Below are positions 33,809-43,021 of a stretch of 49,334 bases of DNA, piece after piece; positions within the stretch are counted from its first letter, which is position 1, and each line of letters opens with the position of its first letter. Source of the DNA: Candidatus Chloroploca asiatica. GTDB lineage: Bacteria > Chloroflexota > Chloroflexia > Chloroflexales > Chloroflexaceae. The notes below the pieces were generated by a model. It searched no databases. It had not been told where the DNA came from and saw only the letters and a program-made list of their open reading frames with translations. The DNA is taken from the NCBI RefSeq assembly GCF_002532075.1, contig NZ_LYXE01000101.1:1-49334 (forward strand), read 5' to 3'. A program made the translations under genes and the position numbers.

Positions 33809-36060
33809 GTGCAACGCCGGATTTTACGACGCTGCCCTATGCCGGCGGCGGTTCGACACCCGATTATGCGACGTGGAAGGCTGAAGCAACCAGCGCCGCT
33901 CAGGCGGCTGGGGTCTCGCTTGACGAACTGGTCTGGCGTACGATCGAGCAGATTGACGTCAAACCGCTCTATACCGAGGCTGATCTTGAGTCGCTTGGTC
34001 ACCTGGGCTATCTGGCAGGTGTGCCGCCGTATCTGCGCGGCCCTTACCCGACGATGTATGTGGCCCAACCCTGGACGGTGCGCCAGTATGCCGGTTTCTC
34101 GACGGCTGAAGAGAGCAATGCCTTCTATCGCCGGAACCTTGCCGCCGGTCAGAAGGGCCTCTCGGTGGCCTTTGACCTTGCAACCCACCGTGGCTATGAC
34201 TCGGATCATCCCCGCGTGGTCGGTGATGTGGGCAAGGCCGGCGTCGCGATCGATTCGATCCTCGATATGAAGATCCTCTTCGATGGCATTCCGCTTGACC
34301 AGATGTCGGTCTCGATGACGATGAACGGCGCGGTTGTGCCGGTGCTCGCTTTCTTCATCGTTGCCGCCGAAGAGCAGGGGGTTCCCCAGGCGAAGCTGAC
34401 CGGTACGATTCAGAATGATATTCTGAAAGAGTACATGGTGCGCAATACGTATATCTATCCGCCTTTGCCTTCGATGCGCATTATTGCCGACATCTTCTCG
34501 CATACCTCGCAACATATGCCCAAATACAATAGCATCAGTATCTCGGGCTACCATATGCAAGAGGCTGGCGCAACCGCCGATCTAGAGCTTGGGTATACTC
34601 TGGCTGACGGCCTCGAATATGTGCGCACCGGTCTCCAGGCCGGGATTCCGATTGACTCGTTTGCTCCGCGCCTCTCCTTCTTCTGGGCCATTGGCATGAA
34701 TTATTTCATGGAAGTGGCCAAGATGCGCGCTGGCCGCCTCATCTGGGCCAAGTTGATTAAGCAATTTGATCCCAAGGATCCCAAGTCGATGGCGCTCCGT
34801 ACCCATTCACAAACGTCGGGGTGGAGCCTGACCGAGCAGGATCCGTTCAATAATGTGGCCCGTACCTGTATCGAGGCGATGGCCGCCGCGCTCGGGCATA
34901 CCCAGTCGCTCCATACCAATTCGCTTGATGAGGCGATCGCCCTGCCCACCGATTTCTCGGCGCGCATTGCGCGCAATACCCAACTCTTCCTGCAGGACGA
35001 GACGGGGATCTGCAAGATTGTTGATCCCTGGGGTGGTTCCTACTACCTCGAAGCGCTCACCGATGCGCTTGCGCGCCGTGCGTGGAGCCATATTCAGGAA
35101 GTTGAAGGGCTCGGTGGGATGGCGAAGGCGATTGAGGCCGGGGTGCCCAAGTTGCGCATCGAGGAGGCCGCCGCTCGGCGTCAGGCCCATATCGACTCGG
35201 GCCAAGAGACCATCGTCGGCGTGAATCGCTACCGTATGACGAAGGAAGATCCGATTGATATCCTTGAGGTGGATAATACCGCCGTGCGCGAGTCGCAGCT
35301 CAATCGGCTCGCTCATCTGCGCGCCAATCGCGATGAGACCCGCGTCAAGTCGGCGCTCGGGGCGATCACCGAGGCGGCCGCAAGCGGTGAAGGCAATCTC
35401 CTTGGCCTGGCGATCGAGGCTGCCCGTGTGCGGGCAAGCCTCGGCGAGATCTCGATGGCGATGGAGCAGGTCTTTGGGCGGTACAAAGCCCAGATCCGCT
35501 CGATCTCTGGGGTGTATGGCAGCGAATATAGCGATGCCGAAGCGATCCGCACGGTGCGTGCGATGACCGATGACTTTGCCGAGCGTGAAGGACGCCGCCC
35601 CCGTATTCTGGTCGCCAAGATGGGCCAGGATGGGCACGACCGCGGGGCCAAGGTGGTCGCAACTGCCTTTGCCGACCTCGGCTTCGATGTTGATATTGGC
35701 TCGCTCTTCCAGACCCCCGATGAGGTTGCCCGTCAGGCGGTCGAGAACGACGTCCATATCATTGGGATGAGTTCCCTCGCCGCCGGGCACAAAACGCTGC
35801 TCCCCCAACTCGTTGACGCACTTCGCGAACAGGGTCGCGAGGATATTATGATCATCGTCGGCGGCGTCATTCCCGCGCAAGACTACGACTTCCTGCGCGA
35901 GCACGGGGCCTCGGCGATCTTTGGGCCGGGCACGGTCATTCCGGTTGCCGCCGAAAAGATCTTGCACGAACTCAACCATCGGCTTGGTGAGTCTGAAGAA
36001 GAGAGTCCGCTGCCATCGGCGCATCCCGAGGCGATGGCCGGAGATCGGGGCACCGCATGA
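33805..36060 (+). CDS. mutB: Methylmalonyl-CoA mutase, large (alpha) subunit
   Basis: A 751-residue catalytic subunit. The substrate barrel (about 30-560) has [20 protein letters not shown] with the conserved Tyr, [15 protein letters not shown] and [17 protein letters not shown]. The B12 domain carries [11 protein letters not shown] with Asp609, His611 and Gly614 (DxHxxG), His611 being the expected lower cobalt ligand, and then [13 protein letters not shown] and [13 protein letters not shown]. It uses adenosylcobalamin to convert methylmalonyl-CoA to succinyl-CoA, in either direction. In green non-sulfur phototrophs this serves the 3-hydroxypropionate bicycle; it also serves propionate use. 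Four-base overlaps on both sides show tight translational coupling. GGAG lies in the end of mutA. Confidence 0.97.
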   Translation: MSATPDFTTLPYAGGGSTPDYATWKAEATSAAQAAGVSLDELVWRTIEQIDVKPLYTEADLESLGHLGYLAGVPPYLRGPYPTMYVAQPWTVRQYAGFSTAEESNAFYRRNLAAGQKGLSVAFDLATHRGYDSDHPRVVGDVGKAGVAIDSILDMKILFDGIPLDQMSVSMTMNGAVVPVLAFFIVAAEEQGVPQAKLTGTIQNDILKEYMVRNTYIYPPLPSMRIIADIFSHTSQHMPKYNSISISGYHMQEAGATADLELGYTLADGLEYVRTGLQAGIPIDSFAPRLSFFWAIGMNYFMEVAKMRAGRLIWAKLIKQFDPKDPKSMALRTHSQTSGWSLTEQDPFNNVARTCIEAMAAALGHTQSLHTNSLDEAIALPTDFSARIARNTQLFLQDETGICKIVDPWGGSYYLEALTDALARRAWSHIQEVEGLGGMAKAIEAGVPKLRIEEAAARRQAHIDSGQETIVGVNRYRMTKEDPIDILEVDNTAVRESQLNRLAHLRANRDETRVKSALGAITEAAASGEGNLLGLAIEAARVRASLGEISMAMEQVFGRYKAQIRSISGVYGSEYSDAEAIRTVRAMTDDFAEREGRRPRILVAKMGQDGHDRGAKVVATAFADLGFDVDIGSLFQTPDEVARQAVENDVHIIGMSSLAAGHKTLLPQLVDALREQGREDIMIIVGGVIPAQDYDFLREHGASAIFGPGTVIPVAAEKILHELNHRLGESEEESPLPSAHPEAMAGDRGTA

Positions 36061-37187
36061 CCGACCGCAGACATCCAACAGAGTGGACTCCGGAAACGGG
36101 GGCTGAAGGCTTTGCCACTCATGTCATGGATGGCGTGACCGGTGGACACGATGGTCTGGCGGGTTCATCCACCAGGCCATCGCTCCCTCCTTCTAAACGA
36201 CGGCCTCCGCTCTCAGTGGAAGAGAGCATTCAGGGGGTGCTGGCGGGCAATCGCACGGTACTGGCGCGCACGATTACGCTCGTCGAGAGCAATGCGCCTG
36301 CCCATATTGCCAAAGCCCAGCAGGTGATCCAGGCGATCTTGCCTTATACCGGCAAGTCGATCCGGGTTGGCATTACTGGTGTGCCCGGGGTGGGCAAAAG
36401 CACCTTCATTGAAGCGCTTGGCACCCCGCTTTGCCAACGTGGTCACAACGTCGCCGTGCTCGCCGTTGACCCGAGCAGTACATTGACACGGGGCAGCATT
36501 CTTGGCGATAAAACGCGGATGGAGGTGCTCTCGCAGCAACCGAACGCCTTCATTCGGCCTTCGCCAACCAGTGGTAGCCTGGGTGGCGTGGCGCGCAAGA
36601 GCCGCGAAAGCATGCTGCTTTGTGAAGCGGCTGGCTTTGATGTGATCCTGGTCGAAACCGTCGGCGTCGGTCAGAGCGAGATCGCCGTGCGCTCGATGGT
36701 GGATTTCTTTCTCTTATTGATGCTGTCGGGCGCCGGCGATGAGCTGCAAGGCATCAAAAAGGGCATCATCGAACTGGCTGACGCGCTTGTGATCACCAAA
36801 GTTGACGGTGCCAACCGGGCTCAGGCCAAAGGTGCCCAGGCCGAGTACAATCGTGCTTTGCACTACCTGACCCCCGCTACCGAGGGGTGGAAACCGCGCA
36901 CCTATACCTGCTCATCGCTGAACGGCGAAGGCATCCCGGAAGTCTGGACGATGATCGAGCGTTTCCGCGAAATAACGACCGCCTCGGGTGTCTTTGCGGC
37001 CCGCCGCCGCGATCAGGCGCTCGCGTGGGTCTACACGATGGTCGAAGATCAGCTCAAAGCCAACTTCTTTGCCCATCCCGCCGTCAAAGCCCAACTCCCC
37101 CAGATCGAGCGGGACGTTGTCGAAGGCAAGCTTCCTGTCACCGTCGCCGCCCAGGCCCTGCTGCAAGCCTTTGACCACCAACCCTGA
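36057..37187 (+). CDS. meaB: Methylmalonyl-CoA mutase-associated GTPase MeaB
   Basis: A 376-residue G3E-family P-loop GTPase. Motifs: G1 GVPGVGKST (about residues 105-113), a Mg/switch segment [19 protein letters not shown]3-like ETVGVGQSE and G4 [11 protein letters not shown]. The C-terminal helices form the dimer arm. MeaB guards the mutase by gating adenosylcobalamin loading and removing inactive cofactor. The first ~50 residues (His/Pro/Gly-rich) extend beyond the usual ~330-residue family length and look disordered. The gene overlaps mutB by four bases and ends the operon; a 19-bp hairpin follows at 37204. Confidence 0.95.
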   Translation: MTDRRHPTEWTPETGAEGFATHVMDGVTGGHDGLAGSSTRPSLPPSKRRPPLSVEESIQGVLAGNRTVLARTITLVESNAPAHIAKAQQVIQAILPYTGKSIRVGITGVPGVGKSTFIEALGTPLCQRGHNVAVLAVDPSSTLTRGSILGDKTRMEVLSQQPNAFIRPSPTSGSLGGVARKSRESMLLCEAAGFDVILVETVGVGQSEIAVRSMVDFFLLLMLSGAGDELQGIKKGIIELADALVITKVDGANRAQAKGAQAEYNRALHYLTPATEGWKPRTYTCSSLNGEGIPEVWTMIERFREITTASGVFAARRRDQALAWVYTMVEDQLKANFFAHPAVKAQLPQIERDVVEGKLPVTVAAQALLQAFDHQP

Positions 37188-37203
37188 GCTTCCCTCTGCC
37201 CCG

Positions 37204-37244
37204 TTAGGGTCTCAGTGCCAGCGTAGCTGGCACTGAGACCCTAA
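37204..37244. terminator. 19-bp perfect hairpin ending the mutase operon
   Basis: 37204-37222 pairs exactly with 37226-37244 around GTA. It lies 17 bases after the meaB stop and overlaps the stop codon of the convergent membrane-protein gene (37241-37243), so it serves both. There is no T-run on the plus strand. Confidence 0.8.
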
Positions 37245-37657
37245 TTAAAGATCTGCCACAGATCAAAGCTCAGCGAGCCGAGAATGAGCAGCAGAATCAC
37301 GCCCGACAACGGGAGCATATCAAAGCGACGTGGGTGACGATTGCGCCAGAAATAGCGCAGGCTGCTGATGAGCAGGCTCAGCGCAATCACATCAAGCAGA
37401 AGCACCAGGGCCAACGAAAAGTCGCCGGCTAGCCCAATCAGCGGGAGTACCACCGGCAAGACCATGTATTGCAAGGTACAACGCACCCCCGAGATAATCA
37501 ACGACAGCCCAAAGCGCCGCTCAGCAGGTGCGCTTGGCACTTCGGCCCCTTCCTCAAGCACGTCGACGGCTTCAGCCTCAACAACGGGCACAGGGGGCGG
37601 CACCGTCACAAAGAGGATCTTGCCCATCCACTGATCAAGGGTTTCGGTCAGTTGCAT
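37241..37657 (-). CDS. Multi-pass membrane protein of unknown function
   Basis: A ~138-residue protein. The N-terminal 50 residues are acidic and Pro/Val-rich (PPPVPVVEAEAVDVLEEG). Three or four hydrophobic segments follow (about 52-75, 78-100 and 114-136), with the charged loop YFWRNRHPRRFD between the last two. No family was recognised. The start at 37657 is preceded by GAGGAG at ~12 bases; the frame is open to 37717. It is the last gene of a minus-strand run with the DUF2256 and ABC ATPase genes, 56 bases after DUF2256, so it may be co-transcribed. Its stop codon is embedded in the hairpin shared with meaB. Confidence 0.6.
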   Translation of the reverse strand: MQLTETLDQWMGKILFVTVPPPVPVVEAEAVDVLEEGAEVPSAPAERRFGLSLIISGVRCTLQYMVLPVVLPLIGLAGDFSLALVLLLDVIALSLLISSLRYFWRNRHPRRFDMLPLSGVILLLILGSLSFDLWQIFN

Positions 37658-37713
37658 ACGCTGCGTACTCCTCAAAATGATCGCGATCACGCCGGTATTA
37701 TAACCCAGGATGC

Positions 37714-37887
37714 TCACGTTCGCCTGCGTCGGCAGTGTTCCGAGCAGTAGCGTACCTCGTGCCAGTTAGCGGCCCATTTTTTGCGCCATTCAAAGGGTCT
37801 CCCGCACGTTGCACAGCTCTTCGTCGGGAGTTGACCTTTGCGTCGGGGGGTGTCAAGCGTCGCGTTGGTTTTATGCGTACGTGCCAT
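37714..37887 (-). CDS. DUF2256 family zinc-ribbon-like protein
   Basis: A 57-residue protein that matches DUF2256 well: [19 protein letters not shown] (about residues 21-39), then [15 protein letters not shown]. Four Cys in CxxC...CxxxC spacing suggest a small zinc site. Function is unknown; the family is often found near photolyase-like genes, none of which is visible here. The ATG at 37887 gives the usual length, and its first 17 bases overlap the 3' end of the ABC ATPase gene. Confidence 0.85.
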   Translation of the reverse strand: MARTHKTNATLDTPRRKGQLPTKSCATCGRPFEWRKKWAANWHEVRYCSEHCRRRRT

Positions 37888-38632
37888 TGGTTGTTGTTTC
37901 GGCAAGCTTGCCGTTGATAACGTGAAAGACGCGATCAGGTTCAAGGTAGAGCCCATCGGTATTGTTCTGGTTGGCCTGATACGGCTCAGGATGCCGTTGG
38001 AACTGAGCGTGCGTGACCATCACGATGGTCTTCCCAGCCTGCCGCGTCAGGCGATCAAGCAGATCGAGCACCTGACGTCCGGTTTCCGCATCGAGGTTGC
38101 CCGTCGGTTCGTCAGCCAGGATCAGCGCCGGGTCATGCACCAGGGCCCGCGCAATGGCGATCCGCTGCTGTTCTCCCCCGCTGAGCCGGTCAGGATAGCT
38201 TGCCCCTCGGTCACCAAGCCCGACGGCCTCTAGCATCGTCTGGGCTTTACGCTCGGCCTTGGGGCCAGTTTGTCCATTCAGTTCAAGCGGCAAGAGCACG
38301 TTCTCACGAACGGTGAGCGTTGGTACCAGGTTGAAGAATTGAAAGACAAACCCGACGCTCCGCCGCCGAAATAAGGTTCGCGCTCGTTCATTGAGTTGGT
38401 TCAGGGTCTGGCCGTCAACGCAGACCTTGCCTGCGTCGGGTTGGTCAATGCCACTGATCAAGTTGAGGAGGGTACTCTTGCCGCTGCCACTCTTGCCCAT
38501 CAGCACGACCAGTTCCCCCCTGTTCACCTGGAGACTCAGTTCGTGCAACACAACCCGTTTCCGTCCTGCCTCTTCGTAACTCTTGCTGACCCCGTCAAGT
38601 TGGATCAGGGTCTTCCCCTGTTGAGCATGCAT
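37871..38632 (-). CDS. ABC transporter ATP-binding protein, LolD/MacB type
   Basis: A 253-residue ATPase. Walker [10 protein letters not shown] (about residues 45-53), the Q-loop in [17 protein letters not shown], the signature [15 protein letters not shown], Walker [14 protein letters not shown] and the H-loop MVTHAQ are all present. The [18 protein letters not shown] start is typical of the LolD/MacB/FtsE group that works with FtsX-like permeases. After the H-loop an extra ~25-residue stretch ([20 protein letters not shown]) precedes the usual ADR-type end, which here reads [15 protein letters not shown]. No permease gene is adjacent, so it is an orphan in this window. It overlaps DUF2256. 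Confidence 0.9.
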   Translation of the reverse strand: MHAQQGKTLIQLDGVSKSYEEAGRKRVVLHELSLQVNRGELVVLMGKSGSGKSTLLNLISGIDQPDAGKVCVDGQTLNQLNERARTLFRRRSVGFVFQFFNLVPTLTVRENVLLPLELNGQTGPKAERKAQTMLEAVGLGDRGASYPDRLSGGEQQRIAIARALVHDPALILADEPTGNLDAETGRQVLDLLDRLTRQAGKTIVMVTHAQFQRHPEPYQANQNNTDGLYLEPDRVFHVINGKLAETTTNGTYA

Positions 38633-38682
38633 GTGATCACTAGTTCCAGGCGTTCTGGTGGTATGTCAGGCAGAACGCGGTG

Positions 38683-38708
38683 TGCTGAAAAATCCTTCCA
38701 TTTCAGCA
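38683..38708. promoter_or_regulatory. Inverted repeat TGCTGAAA-N10-TTTCAGCA upstream of the ABC ATPase
   Basis: Two perfect eight-base arms are separated by ten bases, ~50 bases before the ABC start. The spacing suits a dimeric regulator bound on one face of the helix; it could equally be a hairpin. Confidence 0.4.
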
Positions 38709-39026
38709 TACCATGATTTTGTCGTGGCTCACAGGGGCGCAAAACGAAGCGGCGACCCAGTGGGTCGCCGCACTCGCACGGATTACAAGAAGTTCGCTGT
38801 CCCTCTCGATTCTGGCGAGCCAGAGGGGATACTGTGAGGATCATGAAGAAATACGAAGGAATAATAGCAAGTTGTTGGATCACAACGGAAGGCAGTTGCT
38901 TGCCACTCATCAAGTGGGGCCGCGTTCTTCTAGATGTTCTTAGCATACCCGATCCTGGCCTGACTCTCAATAGTCCCTTACTCCCCCTTTGCCATGACCC
39001 ATGTGATGGGGTGAGGCCGTGTTCAC

Positions 39027-39070
39027 GGCGCCGCCGTGCCCGTACGGGCGGGCGCCGCCGTGCCCGTACG
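39027..39070 (+). repeat. GC-rich tandem repeat, 20-bp identical units
   Basis: 39027-39046 and 39051-39070 are identical (GGCGCCGCCGTGCCCGTACG), with a 24-base period. The GCCGTGCCCGTACG core is shared with the repeat at 12612-12637. Confidence 0.75.
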
Positions 39071-39161
39071 TGGGGGTGATGGCAGCCGCTGCCGTCATGG
39101 AATAAAATACAGACATCTCCAGAGGAATTTGGAGTGCGCTATCACGACAAATCATTAGTAG

Positions 39162-40778
39162 ATGAAAATGGTACCACCTATGCTCCATGCTGTTACGCGC
39201 CTTCGCCCACTGTTGTTGGTGCTCATCCTGGCTTTGACCCTCGCCGCTTGTGCCGATGAGCCAGAACCCGTCTCGGTCGCGCCCACCAGTGCGCCGGCTA
39301 CGTCCATATATGCCTCTACCGCAACCCCACTGCCTGAAGACTTGGCTGACTATGCAGCCTATCTTGAAGAGACCGACTGTACGGAACTCCTGGGGCTACT
39401 TGACCTCGAGCTCGAGCTCGACGAACTCGGTGTATCCTGTGGCTACCTGATCGCCCCCGAAGAGCGCAGTGATCCAGAAGGGGCCGAAGTGGCTCTCGCG
39501 CTGGCGCTTATCCCCAGTCGCAGCGCAACGCCCCGGCCCGACCCGATCATCTATCTTGATGGTGGCCCCGGTGGCAGTGCCCTGTTCGGCATCGCCGACT
39601 GGATCGATAGCCCGCTGCGTGACGAGTACGAGATCATCCTCTTCGATCAACGCGGCACCGGCCTCTCGTGGCCGAGCCTCAACTGCATTGAAATGGAAGA
39701 AGCTGAGGATGACGAGGCAACCTTTGCGGCCGCAGAAGCCTGTCGCGATCGCCTGGCCGACGAGGACGTGAACCTCAACGCCTATCATAGTATGGCTAAT
39801 GCTGCCGATGTGGCTGACCTGATTGCGCAACTTGGCTATGACGAAGTCAATCTGCTCGGCATCTCTTATGGTACGCGCCTCGCCATGACCGTGCTGCGCG
39901 ACAATTTCGCTGGTGTGCGTAGCGTCATCCTCGACTCGCCCTATCCGCCTAACGTCAATGCGTATAACGAGCAGGCGCTCAATGCCGGGCTCGCCATTCA
40001 GGCCACGCTACGTGGCTGTGCGTCCGATCCTGAGTGTGCCGATGCCTTCCCTGACCTTGAAGAGCGCTTCTATAGCTTGGTCGACCTGCTTGACGAGGAG
40101 CCGATTCTGTTTGAGGTGGAGGACGAGGATGGTGAACTGCTCGAAGTGGAAGTCAGCGGTGCTGACCTGGTCAGCCATATCTCTGACTGGCTCTACATCA
40201 CCGACCTGATCAGTTATATCCCGCTGATGATTGACGAACTTGACCGCAGTGAGACCGCAGTGCTCAGTTTCCTCTATGAGGAGAGCGGCACAGGCTTTGG
40301 CCGTCAGGGTGCTGCTGAGGGCGACCTGAGTGATAGCGAGGCTATGTTCTATGCAGTCGAGTGTCGCGAAGAGGCACCGTTCAGCACCATGAACCAGGCC
40401 CGTGCCCAGGCCGCCGATATGCCGCCCCAATTAGGCGAAGCGCTGCTTGGGAGCGTCGAGAACTTCTTTGAGCTCTGCCCAATCTGGGATGTAGCATCGG
40501 CCACAGTCCGTGAACGTGCGCCAGTAGCGAGCGCGGTGCCTACCCTGATTCTGGCTGGTGAGTATGATCCGGTCACGCCACCGAGGTGGGGCCTGCTTGC
40601 GGCTGAGGGTTTGTCAAACAGCTACTTCTACGTGCTGCCCGGCGGTGGCCACGCCGTCATTGATGCCAGCGACTGCATGATGTCGATCAGCAAGGCTTTC
40701 CTCGACACCCCCACACGCGAACCTGATGCGAGTTGCCTGGACGACCTGACCCCCTTCTTCGCGTACGAATTGCCGTGA
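39162..40778 (+). CDS. Lipoprotein alpha/beta-hydrolase, tripeptidyl aminopeptidase-like
   Basis: A 538-residue secreted hydrolase. The N-terminus has a lipoprotein signal (LLLVLILALTLAAC, lipobox Cys near residue 29), so it is probably anchored outside the membrane. The alpha/beta-hydrolase core begins with IIYLDGGPGGSAL (oxyanion loop) and LFDQRGTGLSWPS. The nucleophile Ser is in LLGISYGTRLA, the Asp in LAGEYDPVTPP and the His in LPGGGHAVI. The C-terminal block matches the TAP-like domain. An inserted acidic helical region (about 290-400) should form the cap. It likely cleaves N-terminal peptides or proline-type residues from imported substrates. Start choice is uncertain among 39162, 39168 and 39180. 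Confidence 0.87.
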   Translation: MKMVPPMLHAVTRLRPLLLVLILALTLAACADEPEPVSVAPTSAPATSIYASTATPLPEDLADYAAYLEETDCTELLGLLDLELELDELGVSCGYLIAPEERSDPEGAEVALALALIPSRSATPRPDPIIYLDGGPGGSALFGIADWIDSPLRDEYEIILFDQRGTGLSWPSLNCIEMEEAEDDEATFAAAEACRDRLADEDVNLNAYHSMANAADVADLIAQLGYDEVNLLGISYGTRLAMTVLRDNFAGVRSVILDSPYPPNVNAYNEQALNAGLAIQATLRGCASDPECADAFPDLEERFYSLVDLLDEEPILFEVEDEDGELLEVEVSGADLVSHISDWLYITDLISYIPLMIDELDRSETAVLSFLYEESGTGFGRQGAAEGDLSDSEAMFYAVECREEAPFSTMNQARAQAADMPPQLGEALLGSVENFFELCPIWDVASATVRERAPVASAVPTLILAGEYDPVTPPRWGLLAAEGLSNSYFYVLPGGGHAVIDASDCMMSISKAFLDTPTREPDASCLDDLTPFFAYELP

Positions 40779-40813
40779 GTCGTCCACGAGGGCACGGCGC
40801 GGCGGTAGGGGCA

Positions 40814-40901
40814 CGGCTCGCCCGTGCCCACGGCTCGCCCGTGCCCACGGCGGCTCGCCCGTGCCCCCGGCTCGCCCGTGCCCCCGGCTCGCCCGTGCCC
40901 C
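40814..40901 (+). repeat. Tandem array of a 17-bp GC-rich unit upstream of rarA
   Basis: Five copies of CGGCTCGCCCGTGCCC(A/C) stand at 40814, 40831, 40851, 40868 and 40885, with one 3-base CGG insertion after the second copy. The array starts 35 bases past the hydrolase stop and ends 10 bases before the rarA -10 element. Upstream, 40789-40813 carries related GGCACGGC sequence. Confidence 0.85.
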
Positions 40902-40910
40902 CGGCGGCTG

Positions 40911-40919
40911 TGGTACAAT
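40911..40919 (+). promoter_or_regulatory. Extended -10 promoter of rarA
   Basis: TGGTACAAT matches the extended -10 with one mismatch and is identical to the glcDE element. The place of the -35 is taken by the 17-bp tandem array. The predicted leader is ~30 bases. Confidence 0.5.
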
Positions 40920-40956
40920 TCAAGCCAAATAGATTAGCCTCAGCAGGTGATCTCGT

Positions 40957-42432
40957 ATGCCTCCAAAACGCGGCTCGACAGGTGGTCCGACGCTCTTTGA
41001 TGCGCAACGTGCGCAGGCGCTTGAACATCAGGCTCCCCTGGCGGCACGGATGCGCCCACGTACTCTTGACGAGTATCTTGGGCAAGAGGAGTTGGTTGGC
41101 GAGGGGCGCTTGCTGCGGCGGGCGATTATGGCCGATCAGCTCTTTTCGATCATCCTCTGGGGGCCGCCTGGCAGTGGCAAGACGACGCTGGCCCGCATTA
41201 TGGCGGCGAGTACTAGTGCCCACTTCGAGCCGCTGAGTGCGGTGAGTGCCGGGGTCAATGATCTGCGGCGGGTCATCCAGGAGGCGCAGGATCGCCTGGG
41301 GATGTTTCAGCAGCGGACGGTGCTGTTCATTGATGAGATCCATCGTTTCAATAAGGCGCAGCAGGATGCGGTGTTGCCCTTTGTCGAAGATGGGACGATC
41401 ACGTTGATTGGGGCCACGACCGAGAACCCCTCCTTTGAGGTGAATAACGCCCTGCTTTCACGGGCGCGGGTCTTTACCCTGCAGGCGCTCAGCGATGAGG
41501 CCATGGTGCAACTAGTTGATCGGGCACTGGCCGATGAGGTTCGCGGGCTCGGTTCATTCAAAGTCATGCTTGCTGCCGATGCGCGTGGCTATCTGGTCAA
41601 TATGTCCAATGGCGATGCCCGTACTGCACTCAACGCGCTCGAAGCTGCGGTCTTGTCCAAGCCACCGAGCCTTGGCGACAAACGCCTGATTACGCTCGAT
41701 GATCTTCGTGATGCCTTGCAGACCCGGGCGACTCGCTATGATAAGCACGGCGAACTGCATTACGATGCGATCTCGGCCTTGCACAAAAGCGTGCGTGATA
41801 GCGATCCTGATGGGGCGCTCTACTGGCTTGGGCGGATGCTGGATGGGGGCGAAGACCCGCTCTACATTGCGCGGCGCATCGTCCGCATGGCCCTGGAAGA
41901 TATTGGCATGGCTGATCCCGCCGCGTTGCCGCAGACGATTGCGGCGCAGCAGGCGATCCATTTTCTGGGCCAACCCGAGGGTGAGCTGGCGCTTGCGCAG
42001 GCGGTGGTCTATCTTTGCCAGGCCCCCAAGAGCAATGCCGTCTATCGGGCGTATGGGGCAGCACTCAAGGATGTCGCTGAAACCCGTAACGAACCGGTGC
42101 CCCTGCATCTGCGGAATGCCCCGACCCGTTTGATGAAGGGCCTCGGGTATGGTAAGGGCTACGAATATGCCCACGACCTTGCCGAAGGCCGGAGCGATCA
42201 GACGCACCTGCCCCCCAATCTTGAGGGCCGCGTCTATTACGAGCCGACTGACCGCGGCTTCGAGAGTCGTGTACGCGAACGGCTGGCGTGGCGTGCGCAA
42301 CGTCAACCTGCTCGTCCATCGCCCCCGCCAGCATCGGCTGCTCTTGACCCTCAGGCCCTCTCAGGCGAAGAGTCGCAGGAACCGCCCGAAGAAGCCCCCT
42401 CACCTGGCGAGCACAATAAAAGAAGAAGGTGA
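40957..42432 (+). CDS. rarA: Replication-associated recombination protein A (MgsA/RarA/WRNIP1 family ATPase)
   Basis: A 491-residue AAA+ ATPase. [19 protein letters not shown] opens the family match. Walker A is [11 protein letters not shown] (about residues 68-78), Walker B is [17 protein letters not shown], sensor 1 is [11 protein letters not shown], and the arginine-finger region LLSRARVF follows. The C-terminal half has the tetramerisation domain ([33 protein letters not shown]). It acts at stalled replication forks with SSB. The last ~45 residues are a Pro/Glu/Ser-rich tail that makes the protein longer than the usual ~430-450. Its stop codon is inside the downstream hairpin. Confidence 0.95.
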   Translation: MPPKRGSTGGPTLFDAQRAQALEHQAPLAARMRPRTLDEYLGQEELVGEGRLLRRAIMADQLFSIILWGPPGSGKTTLARIMAASTSAHFEPLSAVSAGVNDLRRVIQEAQDRLGMFQQRTVLFIDEIHRFNKAQQDAVLPFVEDGTITLIGATTENPSFEVNNALLSRARVFTLQALSDEAMVQLVDRALADEVRGLGSFKVMLAADARGYLVNMSNGDARTALNALEAAVLSKPPSLGDKRLITLDDLRDALQTRATRYDKHGELHYDAISALHKSVRDSDPDGALYWLGRMLDGGEDPLYIARRIVRMALEDIGMADPAALPQTIAAQQAIHFLGQPEGELALAQAVVYLCQAPKSNAVYRAYGAALKDVAETRNEPVPLHLRNAPTRLMKGLGYGKGYEYAHDLAEGRSDQTHLPPNLEGRVYYEPTDRGFESRVRERLAWRAQRQPARPSPPPASAALDPQALSGEESQEPPEEAPSPGEHNKRRR

Positions 42433-42459
42433 AGAACGGGGTTCTTCACCTTCTTCTTT
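42419..42459. terminator. 19-bp hairpin containing the rarA stop codon
   Basis: 42419-42437 pairs exactly with 42441-42459 around GGG. The arm is purine-rich (AAGAAGAAGGTGAAGAAC), so the right arm supplies a pyrimidine-rich end. The rarA TGA (42430-42432) lies in the left arm. It is 29 bases from the end of the convergent antitoxin gene. Confidence 0.8.
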
Positions 42460-42487
42460 GTATTTGCACGCGAGGTTCTACAGCAAT

Positions 42488-42748
42488 CTATTCTTCACTA
42501 GCGTCAGAATTTGCTATACCTTCAACCGTCTCATTCTCAAGATGAATATCGGCAAGTTCGCGTAGGGCTGTAAAGAGATCAACATCAAGGATGACACCAG
42601 TTGGATAGCCTTTTTGCGTCACAATAATGGGCTGATGGTTGGCCCGCGAACGCTTGATTAATGCGGCCAACGATGATGCGGCCTTGGAGATCGGCACGAC
42701 ACCCTGCTTCAAGTCGACGTCCAGCGTATAATCCTTCAGATCTACCAT
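42488..42748 (-). CDS. Phd/YefM-family antitoxin
   Basis: An 86-residue protein. VVPISKAASSLAALIKRSRA (about residues 17-36) followed by QPIIVTQKGYPTGVILDVDLFTALRE is the DNA-binding and dimer core of the Phd/YefM antitoxin fold. The C-terminal acidic tail (HLENETVEGIANSDASEE) would wrap a toxin. The frame downstream runs straight into the rarA hairpin, so no toxin gene follows; a 27-codon remnant lies directly upstream. GGAGG stands before the ATG. It is best read as an orphan antitoxin. Confidence 0.85.
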   Translation of the reverse strand: MVDLKDYTLDVDLKQGVVPISKAASSLAALIKRSRANHQPIIVTQKGYPTGVILDVDLFTALRELADIHLENETVEGIANSDASEE

Positions 42749-42749
42749 T

Positions 42750-42833
42750 CTAAACCTCCGCTACAATCTTCTCACCCTGACGAACCACACGGCCAACACG
42801 CTTGTTGACGATGCTGACGATACCTCTACCCGC
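42750..42833 (-). pseudogene. C-terminal remnant of an unidentified small protein upstream of the antitoxin
   Basis: The minus strand reads 27 codons (AGRGIVSIVNKRVGRVVR, then QGEKIVAEV and TAG) after an in-frame TAA at 42836-42834. There is no start codon. Its stop is one base from the antitoxin ATG, an operon-like junction. The amphipathic, basic composition resembles real protein, but I cannot assign a family. Confidence 0.35.
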
Positions 42834-43021
42834 TTACCCGCATGTGGTGTCAGTTTGTACTGTGGATAAGACCGTGCGGGGCTACATGGTAGAATAAAAC
42901 AACATAGTTTGTTAACCTGAATCTTATGCTGTTAGTCGTACAATTATAACACCTTTTTTCTATTTGTTGAAGAAAAATCTAGATCTATATATTATGATAA
43001 TGATGCATTTTGTGAGTTTAA

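Larger units (their letters stand above)
38633..39161. other. Gene-free interval between ABC ATPase and hydrolase genes
   Basis: This 529-base region contains an inverted repeat at 38683-38708 near the ABC gene, a GC-rich tandem repeat at 39027-39070, and a near-palindrome around 39077-39097 (GGCAGC/GCTGCC). The short open frames in it have no ribosome-binding site or recognisable motif. No RNA gene was recognised. Confidence 0.6.

Noticed and set aside
34807-36078. 423-codon minus-strand frame opposite mutB
   Set aside because: It is an antisense shadow of the conserved mutase gene with no motif or ribosome-binding site.
38605-38970. 121-codon minus-strand frame in the interval upstream of the ABC gene
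   Set aside because: No ribosome-binding site or domain, and it overlaps the ABC promoter region.
40814-40901. CRISPR-like array
   Set aside because: The units are contiguous 17-bp tandem copies with no spacers and no cas genes; it is a simple tandem repeat.
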